In this document: positions 44,055 to 54,749 of the stretch, piece by piece
How positions within the stretch are numbered: position 1 is the stretch's first letter
Layout: the number at the start of each line of letters is the position of its first letter
From: Pisolithus tinctorius
Taxonomy: Eukaryota > Basidiomycota > Agaricomycetes > Boletales > Pisolithaceae
NCBI GenBank assembly: GCA_024663395.1
Contig: JANFAH010000005.1
Coordinates: 2,914,001 to 2,978,000, forward strand
DNA length: 64,000 nucleotides
Reading direction: 5' to 3'
Notes under the pieces: model-generated
Seen by the model: only the letters and a program-made list of their open reading frames with translations
Database searches by the model: none
What the model was told of the DNA's origin: nothing
Position numbers and translations under genes: made by a program

Positions 44055-45880
44055 TCCCAGGGGTACTTGAGATATTGACTGTCCCCAGTCAACTCGAAGG
44101 TGGCTCGACTATACAAGAATCCGAAGCCATGAGGGAGGGGGGGCAAGACAATGCCTCGTCGACGAAAAACGGTTGCTCGAGATGGCACGAAACAAGACAT
44201 GATGGTAGAAGGGAATGCGACGAGCACAGCGCGAAATGAACAGAGAGAGCCCGTGACCCCAATCCTGAGATATCCATAAATCTGCCCAAAGGGTACCCTC
44301 ATCCACCAAAAACCAAATGTAGCCATGAGTTCTGCAGTGACGACGACGGAAAAGGTACCATTCTGAAGCCGTCGAACAGTAGCATCAGGATCCAGAAAAG
44401 CGAGAGATCCACTCGAGAAACGGGCGAGATACTCGCAGAGTCGTCCTAAGGTGCCTGCAACAACAAAACGGCGCACATCTCCACAACGGCGGTAGCGAGC
44501 ATGATGTATGATATACCGTCAGAAAGCCCTCGATGGGTAGTACAAAGTCCCCAAAAAGCGAAAGGTCCAGCAGTGAAATGGGCGAGCTATCATGCATACA
44601 GCGTTGTTGACTGAAGAGGGAACACTGCAGACCAACGACGGACGCTCGGGATGCGGCAAAACTGCCAGTAACGATGGAGGGGAATGTAGCGAACATGCTG
44701 AAAAAGAGACGGAGGGAATCTGTCTACGCGGGCCTAAGATATTCGCAAAGACGTCCAAAAGTGCCTCTAACCACGAAAATGAGCATATCTCGACGACGTC
44801 TGCGCGGAACTTGACAAAAGAGGCGTCCCCAGAAAGGGCTACGCGAGGGGAATGGACTGCCAGAAAAGCGAGAGGAACGGTGCCCGAGTGCGCGAGATAT
44901 GATGAGAGGACTTCGAGGGTGGGGAGAAGGAGTCGACTTGCACAACAACGGCTGGGACGATCAACACGAAACTCCGGGAGACGGTAAAGGACCCGTAGAT
45001 GAACAGGGAGAACGAGGAAACAAGCCGATTGGATCAGCCGATCCCGAGTTATACGCGAAACCGTCTCGAAACCCTCTGGATACAAAAACGCCCACATCTC
45101 AACAACAGTTGCGCGGAATTTTACAAAGCATGTGTCCCCAGGAAGGGTTCGGCGAGAGGGATGAACGACCTGAAAAGCGAGAGGAACGGCGCAGAACTGC
45201 GCGAGCTACTGCGGCAAGACCTCGAGGTGAACCTTCTCGCAAAAACGCGAATTCCTCTGGAACCGCTGGGCGCGCCAAAACATTCTTGGTATCCCTGGAA
45301 AGGTCTCATCGAGTAGTACCGGCATGCCAAAAGGCGAGAGACGCGGCACAAACTCGCGCGAGTTACAGTCAGAAGACCTCATGCGCCAAAAATGAGAAAT
45401 AACACCGGAACCACTGAGCGCGCTGGAACATTCTTGGGCTCTCTGGAAAGCTCTCGTCGAGTAGTACCAGTCCGCGGAAAAGCGAGAGGCGCGACGCGGA
45501 AACGAGCAAGATATGAGTAAGTACCCTGAGAATGGACCTATCCACAAAAACACGAATATCTCCTCAATGGCTGGGCGCCTGCAAGCGATCTTGGTACCAA
45601 CAGAGAGCTAACGTCGAGTAGAACAAGCCTGCCAAAAAGCGAGAGGCACGGCGTGATAACGAGCGAGATACACGCTTGGTACGCGCTCGGTACGAGGGAG
45701 GTAGCATTCATCTTGACAAGCGACGAGTGGTGTCAGCAGTAATTTCGTCAGAACTGTATCCGCAGATGGGAGGTGTCGTGTAGAGCGCGGGAAGGTGCTA
45801 GGTGCGATGCTACTCGGTGTTCTGCGGGGAACTCGAGCCTGGGGGGTAAAAGATGAAAGGCAAAACAAGAAAGTTCAAAC
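44055..45880. repeat. Degenerate 150-157-bp tandem repeats in the gag-only element
   Basis: The word AAAAGCGAGAGG and variants recur near 44,394, 44,552, 44,865, 45,174, 45,330, 45,478 and 45,635, with matching flanks such as TCGTCGAGTAGTACC and GCGCGGAA. Spacing is about 148-158 bases or twice that. Minus-strand open frames here (up to 190 codons) follow from the repeat composition and are not called as genes. Confidence 0.75.
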
Positions 45881-46000
45881 ATATCTAATGTACCAAAAAT
45901 TCCACATTACGATGTAGGTAGATCCATACTAGATACTGTAAGATCCATAAGCAAAAGAAGTAAAAAAAACAACATAACGAAATTTGTGCAACACGCAGTG

Positions 46001-47368
46001 TCAACGCGCTCTTCGAGAGCGCCGGGGTGTGCGACTGCGGCTGTGCGACCGCTTCGGCTTGGAACGGATGTATGAATACGCCTTCCTCGAACGTGAACGA
46101 GAGCGCGAATGCAAGGACGACGACGACGACGATGACGACGAAGGGAGTGAGCTATTGGTCGAATATGAATATGAGCGCCTTCGAGTGTGATGCTGTATCA
46201 AGCTGCGGGCATACGACCGGACTGGTATGAAATCATCTTTCAAATGTGTGTACGGACCCGTTCGAGTCTGCGAGCGTGAGCGTGAATGAGGACGCGAGGG
46301 CGATTCACCCTGGGTATGTGGCTGCGCGTGTGGTGAGCTACGAGAGCGCTCAGCCGACGAGCGACGAGACTGAGCGGCTGGTGGGTCAGGTACTACTGGC
46401 TCGAGCTGGACAGCAGGTAGGGACTGAGTATACACAATGCTCGTCCGAGCAGGTACGCGCGCTGGTGTGTCGAACATGCTTCGAGAGGGTGCGGCTGTGG
46501 GTGGAAGTGAGCGAGCGAGCGATGAGCCCCTACGAGTCGCGAACTGGCTTGCCAACGAAGACCAGTTGTCGAGACGGTCTCGTAGAGTCCTTCCGGCAAC
46601 TTCGCACGGGATTTCCTGACCTGTAGGTAGAACAACGCGGCCGTTTACAAGTAGACACTTTCCCGAAGCTAAATACGACTTGTACGAATGGCAACCTGCC
46701 CGAATATGGCCCGAAAGTCCGCAGAAGAAGCAGAACGAATATGAACGGCGGGGTGTACGGCTGTCCGAGGCTTGTGGTGGCTGCGCGCGTGAACTGTCGA
46801 CCTTGCAGCTCTTCCAGAGGCCGCCGCTCGACCTCAGGACCTCCTTAGCTGTAGACATTAGACTGAGCACAGAATACTCTGATGTGTTGTGGTGCTCGAG
46901 CACCTCTCGCCTGAACCCTGGAGGGAACCCATACTTGAACATACTGGCTAGGTGGGGCAACGGACCCAGTAGGTTCTCGAGAGATAACGAAATTCGACGG
47001 AAATTGCGATAATATTGCCCTAGGGATGACATTGAGATGACCTCTGAACTTGCAAACCCAACCTTTAGGCCAGCAAGCTCGTCGGCATGACTTCGACTTG
47101 TTTCGTCCAATTCTGGGTACTGCTGAGTGATTTCTGAGGTAAAACGAGCCCAATCTCCATTGCTACTACTGACAAAGTGGGACCAGAGGTCCGCTGACTC
47201 GAAAGGTGCATATTTGAGGGCAAACTTGATGCGCGCGAGCCCGTCCGAGAGGCCGAATCTATCACAGAAGTCGATTATGTCATCAAAATAGCTTCGAAGG
47301 TCCTCGGGGCACCCAGAGAAGCTTGGTGCTTCGGGCGAGCCTCGACATGGAATCTTGAGGCCGAGCAT
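46001..47368 (-). CDS. Gag protein with zinc knuckle and SR-rich tail
   Basis: 455 residues, uninterrupted. The N-terminal capsid-like domain (FSGCPEDLRSYFDDIIDFCD, WSHFVSSSNGDWARFTSEI, LGQYYRNFRRISLSLENLLG) resembles retrotransposon gag. The CCHC knuckle CFFCGLSGHIRAGC lies near residue 215. The last 120 residues are dominated by Arg and Ser (SRSRSRSRKAYSY and similar), like splicing-factor RS domains. The poly-Ser run matches the CGACGACGACG-type repeat near 46,117-46,140. The role is presumably RNA packaging of this element using enzymes from another one. Confidence 0.85.
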   Translation of the reverse strand: MLGLKIPCRGSPEAPSFSGCPEDLRSYFDDIIDFCDRFGLSDGLARIKFALKYAPFESADLWSHFVSSSNGDWARFTSEITQQYPELDETSRSHADELAGLKVGFASSEVISMSSLGQYYRNFRRISLSLENLLGPLPHLASMFKYGFPPGFRREVLEHHNTSEYSVLSLMSTAKEVLRSSGGLWKSCKVDSSRAQPPQASDSRTPRRSYSFCFFCGLSGHIRAGCHSYKSYLASGKCLLVNGRVVLPTGQEIPCEVAGRTLRDRLDNWSSLASQFATRRGSSLARSLPPTAAPSRSMFDTPARVPARTSIVYTQSLPAVQLEPVVPDPPAAQSRRSSAERSRSSPHAQPHTQGESPSRPHSRSRSQTRTGPYTHLKDDFIPVRSYARSLIQHHTRRRSYSYSTNSSLPSSSSSSSSSLHSRSRSRSRKAYSYIRSKPKRSHSRSRTPRRSRRAR

Positions 47369-47575
47369 GGAGATAGCGGGTAATATGAGTCTGAGTGCTT
47401 GATATGTGAGTGCACGCGAGTGGGAAAACGCGAAAATGTGAGCGAAGTGACTGCAAAAATGAGACCGAAGGGCAAAATCTGCTAAACCGAGCCTGAAAAT
47501 TGCGAAAATGAAGCTGGAGACTGCAAAATAAAATCTGGGAAGGTTTGGATGGGTGCCAGGCTAAGACAGAAGCCC

Positions 47576-47591
47576 CTCGCGGTGGGCTCCA
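47576..47591 (-). promoter_or_regulatory. Putative primer-binding site of the gag-only element
   Basis: On the minus strand TGGAGCCCACCGCG starts two bases after the 5' LTR. A TGG start matches the CCA end of a tRNA; which tRNA is not determined. Confidence 0.5.
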
Positions 47592-47593
47592 GT

Positions 47594-47945
47594 TGTAGGA
47601 AAAGAGAAATAAATGGGATGAGACGTTTAGTAGGGATATCTGAGGGGAATGAGTAGGCCAAAAGGGGCTTCTATAGCCTGAGCAAGGATCCTGGTAGTCG
47701 TCTGAAGGCTTCTATGGCTGTCTTTGTGCAGGGAACGACCTGCTCGAACTCGTCTCTCGTCTGTGGTAACTCGTCTGTTGTTTTCTAAAAAAAAAACTAA
47801 CTACATCCAGTACTAGGTAGTGCTGACTAAGCGACCAAAATGCGAAACTCTAAGTACCACTAGCAGAAAAAACACCTAGAATCAAAACTGAATAAAATGA
47901 ACAAAATAAAACAATTCCCCTAGTAGGGAAATTACATTCCCTACA
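47594..47945 (-). repeat. 5' LTR of the gag-only element
   Basis: 352 bp, TGTAGG...CCTACA, upstream of gag on the minus strand. Confidence 0.9.
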
Positions 47946-48213
47946 CCGGGTATGGGTATGGGCGCGTGGCAGAGGCGACGGAGTCGTGAAGGGGTTGGTA
48001 GGTACCGCCATGTGAGGAGTGGGCGGATACCGCGGGGGATACGGGGCGTACCGTTCTGGGGGAGCGTACCGGTGGTTCTGAGAGGTGAGGTGGGGTACTG
48101 GCATAGTGATGGAAGTAGGGACGGGAAGGGTCATATGGTTCGTCGATGTCGGCATGGAAGTCATTGTTGAAGTAGTCAGAGCCGGGGTTTTCAGTGTCAG
48201 GGGTGTAGGACAT
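47946..48213 (-). pseudogene. Extra 3' ORF of the gypsy element, N-terminal part
   Basis: ATG 48,211-48,213 lies two codons after the integrase TGA and in the same frame, so translation could restart there or read through. The text is acidic then Pro/Ser-rich (MSYTPDTENPGSDYF, EPYDPSRPYFHHYASTPPHL). It runs into the inserted LTR element at 47,945. Confidence 0.65.
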
Positions 48214-48219
48214 AGCGGG

Positions 48220-49306
48220 TCAGAGACTGTGGACGCACTTGTACTCCCCGAGAACCTCTGGGGCATTTACAAGGTTGCTCTCGCTCTCCCAGCTATTCTG
48301 GGAGTGCGGGTAACCGAGCCACTTGACCAGGTAGAGGTAATTTTGCTGTGGGGTTACACCAGGCTCTTTAGACAATGACTTGACCTTGTGTGCATGTTTG
48401 TGCTTAAGTATAGCCTCAACCTCCCATTCGTTCTCGTCTCCTACCAATTCTGGTGGAGGCGGGGGTTGTGCCGGGCCATACTCATGCGTTTCAACAAAAG
48501 GGGTAAGCTTTGACGCGTGGAAGATGGGGTGTATCCGCCAGCTAGAGGGTAGCTGCAGCTTGTAGGCGACCAGGCCGATCCATTTGGAAATTACAAACGG
48601 TCCGTGATGTCGGGGCGCAAGCTTCTTTGACGGAACGTCCCTTTTTAGGTCAGAAGCGTCAAGCCAAACCTTATCTCCTACGGAGAACTCCATATAAGTC
48701 CCTTTTGACCTCGATTTCATTAACTCCTGTGCTTCTCTATGAGCGATTATCATGGCGTCCCGATTGGCAGCCAGTTGCTCGAGTTGATCGCTCGTGAGTG
48801 ACTCCTGTGGGGTTTGTCCCGTGGGGTAAGGGGCAGGATTGAATCCATACATGAGCGAGTAAGGCGACTGGTTGTGGGACGAGTGTACACGTGAGTTGTG
48901 TGCCATTTGTGCATCAGGGAGCTTTGTGTGCCAGTTGTGGGGGTCCGTATCCGCATACATGCGGAGGTAGGTCCCAACCTCTTGGTTGACACGTTCGGCC
49001 TCGCCATTGGTCTGCGGATGGTACGCGGTAGAGGCCTTCAGTTCAATCCTGAGAGCCCGATACAGGTCTCTAGTGAAGGTGGAGATGAACTGAGGTCCGC
49101 GGTCCGATATAACAGCTTCCGGGACACCCCAATGAGGGTAGACATAGGCGTGGTACAGGTCTGCGATGCTGACGCTGTCTACAGTTTTGTTAGTTGGTAG
49201 GAAAAACGCTCCTTTCGTGAGTCCTTGGTCTATGATGGTGAGGATAGAGTCGTACTTGCCACCTGACAGGGGCAAGTCAGTAATTAGATCCATCGAGATC
49301 TGTTTG
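48220..49306 (-). pseudogene. Gypsy integrase core and chromodomain (severed from its N-terminus)
   Basis: The DDE core is visible as MDLITDLP (Asp), AVISDRGPQFIS (Asp) and PQTNGEAERVNQE (Glu). A GPY/F-like segment (KLAPRHHGPFVISKWIGLVA) and a C-terminal chromodomain (WEVEAILKHKH ... YLVKWLGYPHSQNSWE) follow, which would direct insertion to modified chromatin. The start is cut by the KDZ element. The missing N-terminal finger is at 60,531-61,049, and the joined text across the gap reads PFKQISMDLI. Confidence 0.92.
49300..49306. repeat. Target-site duplication, left KDZ junction
   Basis: CTGTTTG, identical to 60,531-60,537. Confidence 0.85.
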
Positions 49307-49430
49307 CAGCCGTATCAGCTGATTTTGACCAAATGACCATGGTAATTACCACCGTTCGAGTTACACAACCAATGGCAACTACCACTTCCCAATGCGGAAA
49401 ACGCCCCTGAGCAACAACCTCCATCGGTGT
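49307..49430. repeat. Left terminal inverted repeat of the KDZ element
   Basis: Aligns with the reverse complement of 60,410-60,530: GACCAAATGACCATGGTAATTACCAC versus GACCTAGCAATATGGCAATTACCAC, then GTTACACAACCAATGGCAAC versus GTTACACAACTCATGGCAAC. CAACTACCAC words repeat inside both ends. Confidence 0.8.
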
Positions 49431-49688
49431 TTGAAAAAAAATTCCAGATTGGGATGTTCCCATGGAATATATTTTGTTCCCCCGCCAATTTCTTGATTAC
49501 GTGATGTAGCACATGACCGAATGTTCCCACGACATTATTCAATTCCTGATCACATGATGTGTCACATGACTGACACCCGATCATGGCTCATCACTTTCCA
49601 ATCCGGTGAGTGTGGTATTCCTATATATTGCGCCTTCCCCACCGCCTTCTTACCACCGTTCAAAACAATACTGAATATCAGCGACCTC

Positions 49689-52600
49689 ATGACGTCTGTA
49701 TCCATTCTTTTTCTGCTGCAATCCACTAATTATGGATCTAGCGACCATGTCGGCACTGTACTTGACCCCGCGCCCGACCTACATCCCACAACCCAGCCTA
49801 CCGATGCTCGTGACGACCCTGATGCCTACGTCGAGAAACTGACGCGCCATTGGGCGAAAGGTCCACGCCTGGATTTTCTGTCCAGTCACATCACTGGTTA
49901 TCAAACTGCGTCTATGGCAGGCGCCTCCCGTGCACAGCAGTACCTCGACTCAGTCGTTAACGCATACTTCTCCAAATTTCCATGGAGGCTCAAGGTGTCT
50001 GAAAATCCCACCACTCCAGCTTCTGAACAGCTGAACTCGATGGAGAACCTTTCGAAGGTGGAAATGGAGCAGAAACAACGCAAGGTTACCGCTATGCGCA
50101 AGGTAATCGATTACACTCTGGAAGTCCGTGTTCTCACTCCTTTTCCTGTCTAGGCGATCAAATCATGGCTCGAATACCGCATCAGAGCCAATCGGAAGGT
50201 TGGAGGAAACGTCGTGGCGTCGGAGAACAACATGTGGACCCGCCTTCTTGTACAGCTATCTGGCGTAAGCAAGAAAAAGCCGAAGGCTTTGCAAGCCCAC
50301 CAGCGGTGGTCCAAGGACCATTTTGACACCATCGTCAGGCCCGACTTTCAGGAGAGATGCAACGCTCAGGGCATAAAGGGGAAGGCAATGGTAACCTTCT
50401 GAGAACAAGTCACTCGAGAACATTTTCTAGCGACCGATGGCCAAACCCAAATCCATTACGCTCAACTTGCCAGAGATGAGGCTCAAACAGCCATCGCAGA
50501 ATGGACTGAAGCCCTCAGCAACCCACCTGCCACCGATCCCGTATCGCGACAGTCGTATGTCATTTATTTCTTGATTCTTGATCTCTTACGATAACTGAAT
50601 TTTCTTTTACAGCGCAATCGATAGGCTACCATCATTTGCCGGTCCACTCCTTAGCGGAATGCACGCAATCCTTGGCATGCATGTCACGCTCATCGTCGGT
50701 GGCCCAGAGCCTCGAAAGGACGGGAACATCACCGTTTTATCGTAAGTTTTTTTATTACTGTCGCTGTTACTTTCAGTCAACCCATACAGAATGCATGAAG
50801 GAGGTGACAAAAGTTCGGTGCCCCGCAATTGGCAGGCTTACGACAAAGCAAAATATCGAGCCGTCACTCATTTTTTCCATGAGTATCTGGATACTTGCTA
50901 CAGTAAGTTGTACACATGTCACAGCCCAGAGTCGACTTCGTCAACCATCTCACTCTCTAGCACAAGAAGAACGCGATGCAAGCAAACTTCCCGCGGAATT
51001 CGACGGGTTGATTTCCCTACTCCCCGATGACAACCCTGAAGGTGCCGACAAAGTCGAAGACGCTCCCAAAGCAGCAACAAAGGCAACACCGATCAGCGGG
51101 CGCAAGTCTAGAGGGCACACGCGCGAATCCGTGGATTCTTCCGACCATTCTCCAGACATCGGCAAAGGCGAAGACAATCCCAAAAAGGCAACACCGAATA
51201 AGAAGCCCCCCAATAGTTCTACAGAATCATCTGGTAACAACGACAGCAGTGGCAGCGGAGAAGATGACGACAGTATGGATCACGACGACGGCCGCCACCA
51301 CTCGCAACGTGCCCCTTTACCGTTTTCCGCCAAAAAGGTAGATTATGTGTTCGTTGGCCCAAATTTGAGGCGCGCAGTTCCACGAACCACCGCCGTTCCC
51401 CGCTGGGTGAGGTCCCGAAGATCTGGCGCTCCCGCAGACCCCCAAGACAAAGGTAAAATAAAACTATTGTTCTACGCACTCCGTATTCACTGTCTTACGC
51501 AGCAGATGGACCTGACGGCGCGCAACAATGTCAGCATACTTTATCCCCCAATGAACATAGACAGGAATGCCAACCAAGTCCCCTCGCTCGTCATGATGAA
51601 GATGCTCCGTCCACACCACGCCAGCAGCCCTCACCCCCAAACCCAGTCTCACCACCACGCAGCCCGGAACGTTCCACTATCTCCACTGGTGATACCGGCA
51701 TGCAAGTTGACAGTGCTGCTGATCCGGATGGGGATATCCAGAGTTCCGGAACACCCCGACGTTCTCTCATCGTATCGAACTCCGTTGAGGAAGGGTCCGA
51801 GGCATTGCCGAAAGAACATCACCTCGTTTCACCCCCCAATGACCGTGGACAGGAATGCCAACCCGAACCCCTCGTCGCTCCTCATGATGAAGATGCACAG
51901 GAGCGTCTGTCTACGCCTCACCGGCACGCTCACCAGCTCTCACCCCAAGATCTAATCCCCGGCGACGCCGACGCGCGAGCTGACGGTGCTGCCGATGCTA
52001 ATGAGCGTACCCAGATTTCCGGAACGCCCCAGTGTTCTTCTGAGGTGCTGAATTCTACCACCGATCGAGAAGAAGAGTCCGAGGCTTTGCCGATTTTATC
52101 TTTAGGTGAGCGTGCCGAACCGTCTATTTTTTAATCAACTTTAGTAACTACCTGCCCCCAGACTCTTGCCCCGAATGGTTCCGTACGTCGTTCAGCTACG
52201 TTCAATTACCTGATCTTGGTGAAGAATTTCGTAACCTCCTCAAAGTTTACTTCCGTCTCGAAGAATCATCAAATTTTGCAAATAGGAAAGGAGCGGCACA
52301 TACCTTAAGCAGCAAGTATCGCCCCGAAGCGATTCATTGGTGGATCTCACGCGCACGTACTGGACGTCCCCCAATCCCCGATATCGACAAATTTTCCAAC
52401 GACTTCTGGACTTGGTGGTGCGAATTGCAACCCGCCTGGAGGAAGGGATCAATGCCCAAGACCGCTGAGTTTGTTCCTGCACCGCGTATGGTGGCTGGTG
52501 GGTGGACTGAACTGAACAAACCTGGCTTGAACGGTTTCCTCAGTGTTATCGCCGCACTTCACTGGTGGGGATCCAAAATCGAAGCTAGGGCGGCGCAGTA

Positions 52601-52811
52601 TGGCTTATGGAATGCGGCTGTGGCAGACGTTTGTTGGGTAATGGAGCAGCTCATCGAATCCCGGTGCATCGATGACGGCAACCCCCAGTAAGTATTCATT
52701 TTACTATACACGCGTAACCTACTTAGTTATCTTCGAAGGACCAGGACAAAGCGAGCGCTGCCAGCAGCCACCCGAACGAATGGCCGCAATCCCAAAAGAG
52801 CTCGGAGTTGA
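49689..52811 (+). pseudogene. KDZ passenger 1, agaricomycete family of unknown function, one TGA
   Basis: Multi-exon gene. Early exons read HWAKGPRLDFLSSHITGYQT, WLEYRIRANRKVGG and RWSKDHFDTIVRPDFQERCN. The frame is then broken by TGA at 50,401-50,403 (MVTF, stop, EQVTREHFLATDG). Next exons read AIAEWTEALSNPPATDPVSR, DRLPSFAGPLLSGMHAILGM, HVTLIVGGPEPRKDG and HFFHEYLDTCY. A long disordered acidic region with a two-copy duplication follows (51,540-52,106). The C-terminal domain reads WFRTSFSYVQLPDLGEEF and HWWISRARTGRPPIPD, plus GLNGFLSVIAALHWWGSK. The last exon (52,727-52,811) encodes a basic tail ending NPKRARS, a likely nuclear signal. I recognise the layout as a recurrent agaricomycete family seen beside KDZ and Plavaka transposases; its function is unknown to me. 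The start codon is uncertain. Confidence 0.65.
51540..52106 (+). repeat. Two-copy tandem duplication (about 290 bp) in passenger 1
   Basis: The text CAGGAATGCCAACC, GATGAAGATGC, GTGCTGCTGAT/GTGCTGCCGAT and TCCGGAACACCCC/TCCGGAACGCCCC occurs in the same order twice, offset by about 290 bases. Divergence between the copies is substantial. Confidence 0.75.
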
Positions 52812-52903
52812 GCAGCGTGATATCTCGTAACAATCTGCAGTCGAGTACGCTAGATAGAAAATATGTATGGCATTTTGGAAGTGGTCTATACATTGCATCG
52901 CGG

Positions 52904-53605
52904 CTATTGGTACTTCTGATATGCGAGTTCACCCAGGAAATGCGCTTCTGCCAAAGTTGAGGTCCCCTCCATCGCCAAGCACAGAATATCCTCGAGTAGA
53001 ATAGTTAGTTCCCTGATCCCACTGCACACCTGCTCACTCGCGCGCCATTCTGGACAGACACCACACATCTCGTAGATGGCCACTTGGCCTTTGAGCGCCT
53101 TGCTGTGAATTTTCTCGACTGTAGCAATAGCGTCCTCTATGACGCTAAGGTCGCCTGTCGATGACTTCGCAGTAAGTTCATCATCTGAGTCGTCTGGCAT
53201 GGAATCAATATATTTCCCGAGAATGCCTTCAACGAATGACCGTGGTGCCGGTGCATACGCAACCAGCTCGTCCTTGGCATCTTTGACCATAGCGAGACTG
53301 GTACTTAACGTGAGAACTTCACTGTGTTGGTGCCGACGTGAATGGGAAACTAAGTATCACCTCTAATAAATCACAACTTACGGATCACTGTCGTCGACGC
53401 TAGAAGTGGCGTCAGCAGACACCAACTTGGATCCTACACTACGGTTTGCACAGATTCTCTCTCTATGTCTGGATACCGATCTGTCAACAAGAGTAGAACA
53501 GCGTTGTGGACTCAAGAGTCCTCACCTTGCATAGTACCGCCGGCGACTTTCTCGAGCGGCTTCCAGTCTGGCTTCCTTAGTGTGGTGAATACGAGGGCGT
53601 GCCAT
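52904..53605 (-). CDS. KDZ passenger 2, small basic-leader coiled protein
   Basis: ATG 53,605 begins MARPRIHHTKEARLEAARES with a basic, zipper-like helix (RRRYYAR) and a short first exon (53,605-53,526, donor GTGAGG). After one or two more introns the main exon (about 53,330-52,904) encodes LAMVKDAKDELVAYAPAPRS, SVIEDAIATVEKIHSKALKG and SGIRELTILLEDILCLAMEG. The protein ends AYQKYQ. It converges on passenger 1 with a 92-bp gap. The leader resembles small basic proteins commonly found with these agaricomycete transposons; DNA binding is inferred. Middle exon borders are uncertain. Confidence 0.55.
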
Positions 53606-54749
53606 GGAACAAGTAAGCACACGGAGGAGGGGGACGAAGATAAATTTGGAGTGAGTTCTCGGATTTTCAATCACTGTCCAAATCTCTAATAGTCATTTCC
53701 ATACCTACTTTTGGTCAGGAAGCAGCTAGCGTTACGGATTATGCTGATTACGGTCGCAAGCTAATTCAGGGGATCAGAGCTGAGTGGCGTACGGACATAA
53801 GAGTGGGAGCACGTACATTAGCGTTGTGTGGTTCTTCGACATCATCCAGGTGGTGCGGGTCCCCCAGGAGCACTGGCAGACCGTGCACAATGTCCTCGCC
53901 ATCGCCGTTACAGTGCTGGTCACCCCGATTGCTATTAGATCTCACCACAGCCATGGAAGCAGATACAGCGAACATCGTCTTGCATCACTGAGAGATCTGA
54001 CAGAATCCAGGTACGTAGTTGTCCAACAACGTAGTATGTTTCATTCATTTGTTTTGGCAGTACTGGCCACCTAGGTCACTAGTCGCGGCCGTGCCAAATT
54101 GTCATCACCTCGTAGCTCTCGATCGCTGAATTTGGAATATCTTAGAATAAGCCCGTGTATGTTTGCGCGGTCCTCGATCATGCTAGTATACAATGAATTA
54201 GAATCGTGTTTACAAGTCAGTGATTAACGGTGGGCGATACGCACACAAAACCAGAAAAAAATGTGATGTGAAAGCTGTAAGTTGCATGTAGGATCGAAAC
54301 TCGACACAATGACTTCGGAGCCAAATCTTGATTAATGATTGACTACCTGTAGGAGAGAAACCACTACATTACATTTTGTTCAAAGGTATTCACATTAACG
54401 ACTGTACAACGATCATGATCTTTTTTGCTCACATTTCGACAACCAGTCTAGCGCTTGGTGCATACATCGTACTGGCCGTACCGCTGCCAGGTCTTAAGAT
54501 CTTACTGCCCAAGGTTCCGACCATGTCTCACACACGCCCTACGATTCACAGGCCTTTGCCTGCTGTGATTGGTCATACTAAAATGTTTGCCAATGTTTTG
54601 ACTTGCCACAGGCGCAACTGCGTAGCGTGAATTTTTCTGAAAAATGCACTCAAGTCCTCGATGCCAAAACTGGTAGACAGATGTACGTATTGTTAGCTTC
54701 GAGTACGTAGTATTAACTACAGGCTTTTACAGGAAGTGGATTGCTTTCT
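53606..54749. other. Spacer between passengers 2 and 3
   Basis: 1.1 kb shared upstream region of two divergent genes. Frames here are short and not protein-like. A possible extra 5' exon of passenger 3 (text VNFSEKCTQVLDAKTGRQM near 54,620-54,680) cannot be joined in frame. Confidence 0.45.

Larger units (their letters stand above)
43720..47945 (-). mobile_element. Gag-only LTR retrotransposon (4.2 kb), non-autonomous
   Basis: Flanked by direct LTRs (335 and 352 bp) that begin TGTAGG and end CCTACA. It encodes only a minus-strand gag. No protease, RT or integrase is visible; the rest is a degenerate tandem repeat. It sits inside the extra ORF of the gypsy element. CCAG/CCGG at the two junctions looks like a 4-bp target duplication with one transition, and excision restores the host frame. 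Confidence 0.88.

Noticed and set aside
43991..45868. Several minus-strand frames of 75-192 codons between the LTR and gag
   Set aside because: They overlap in different frames and follow the 150-157-bp repeat. Composition is biased and no domain is visible.
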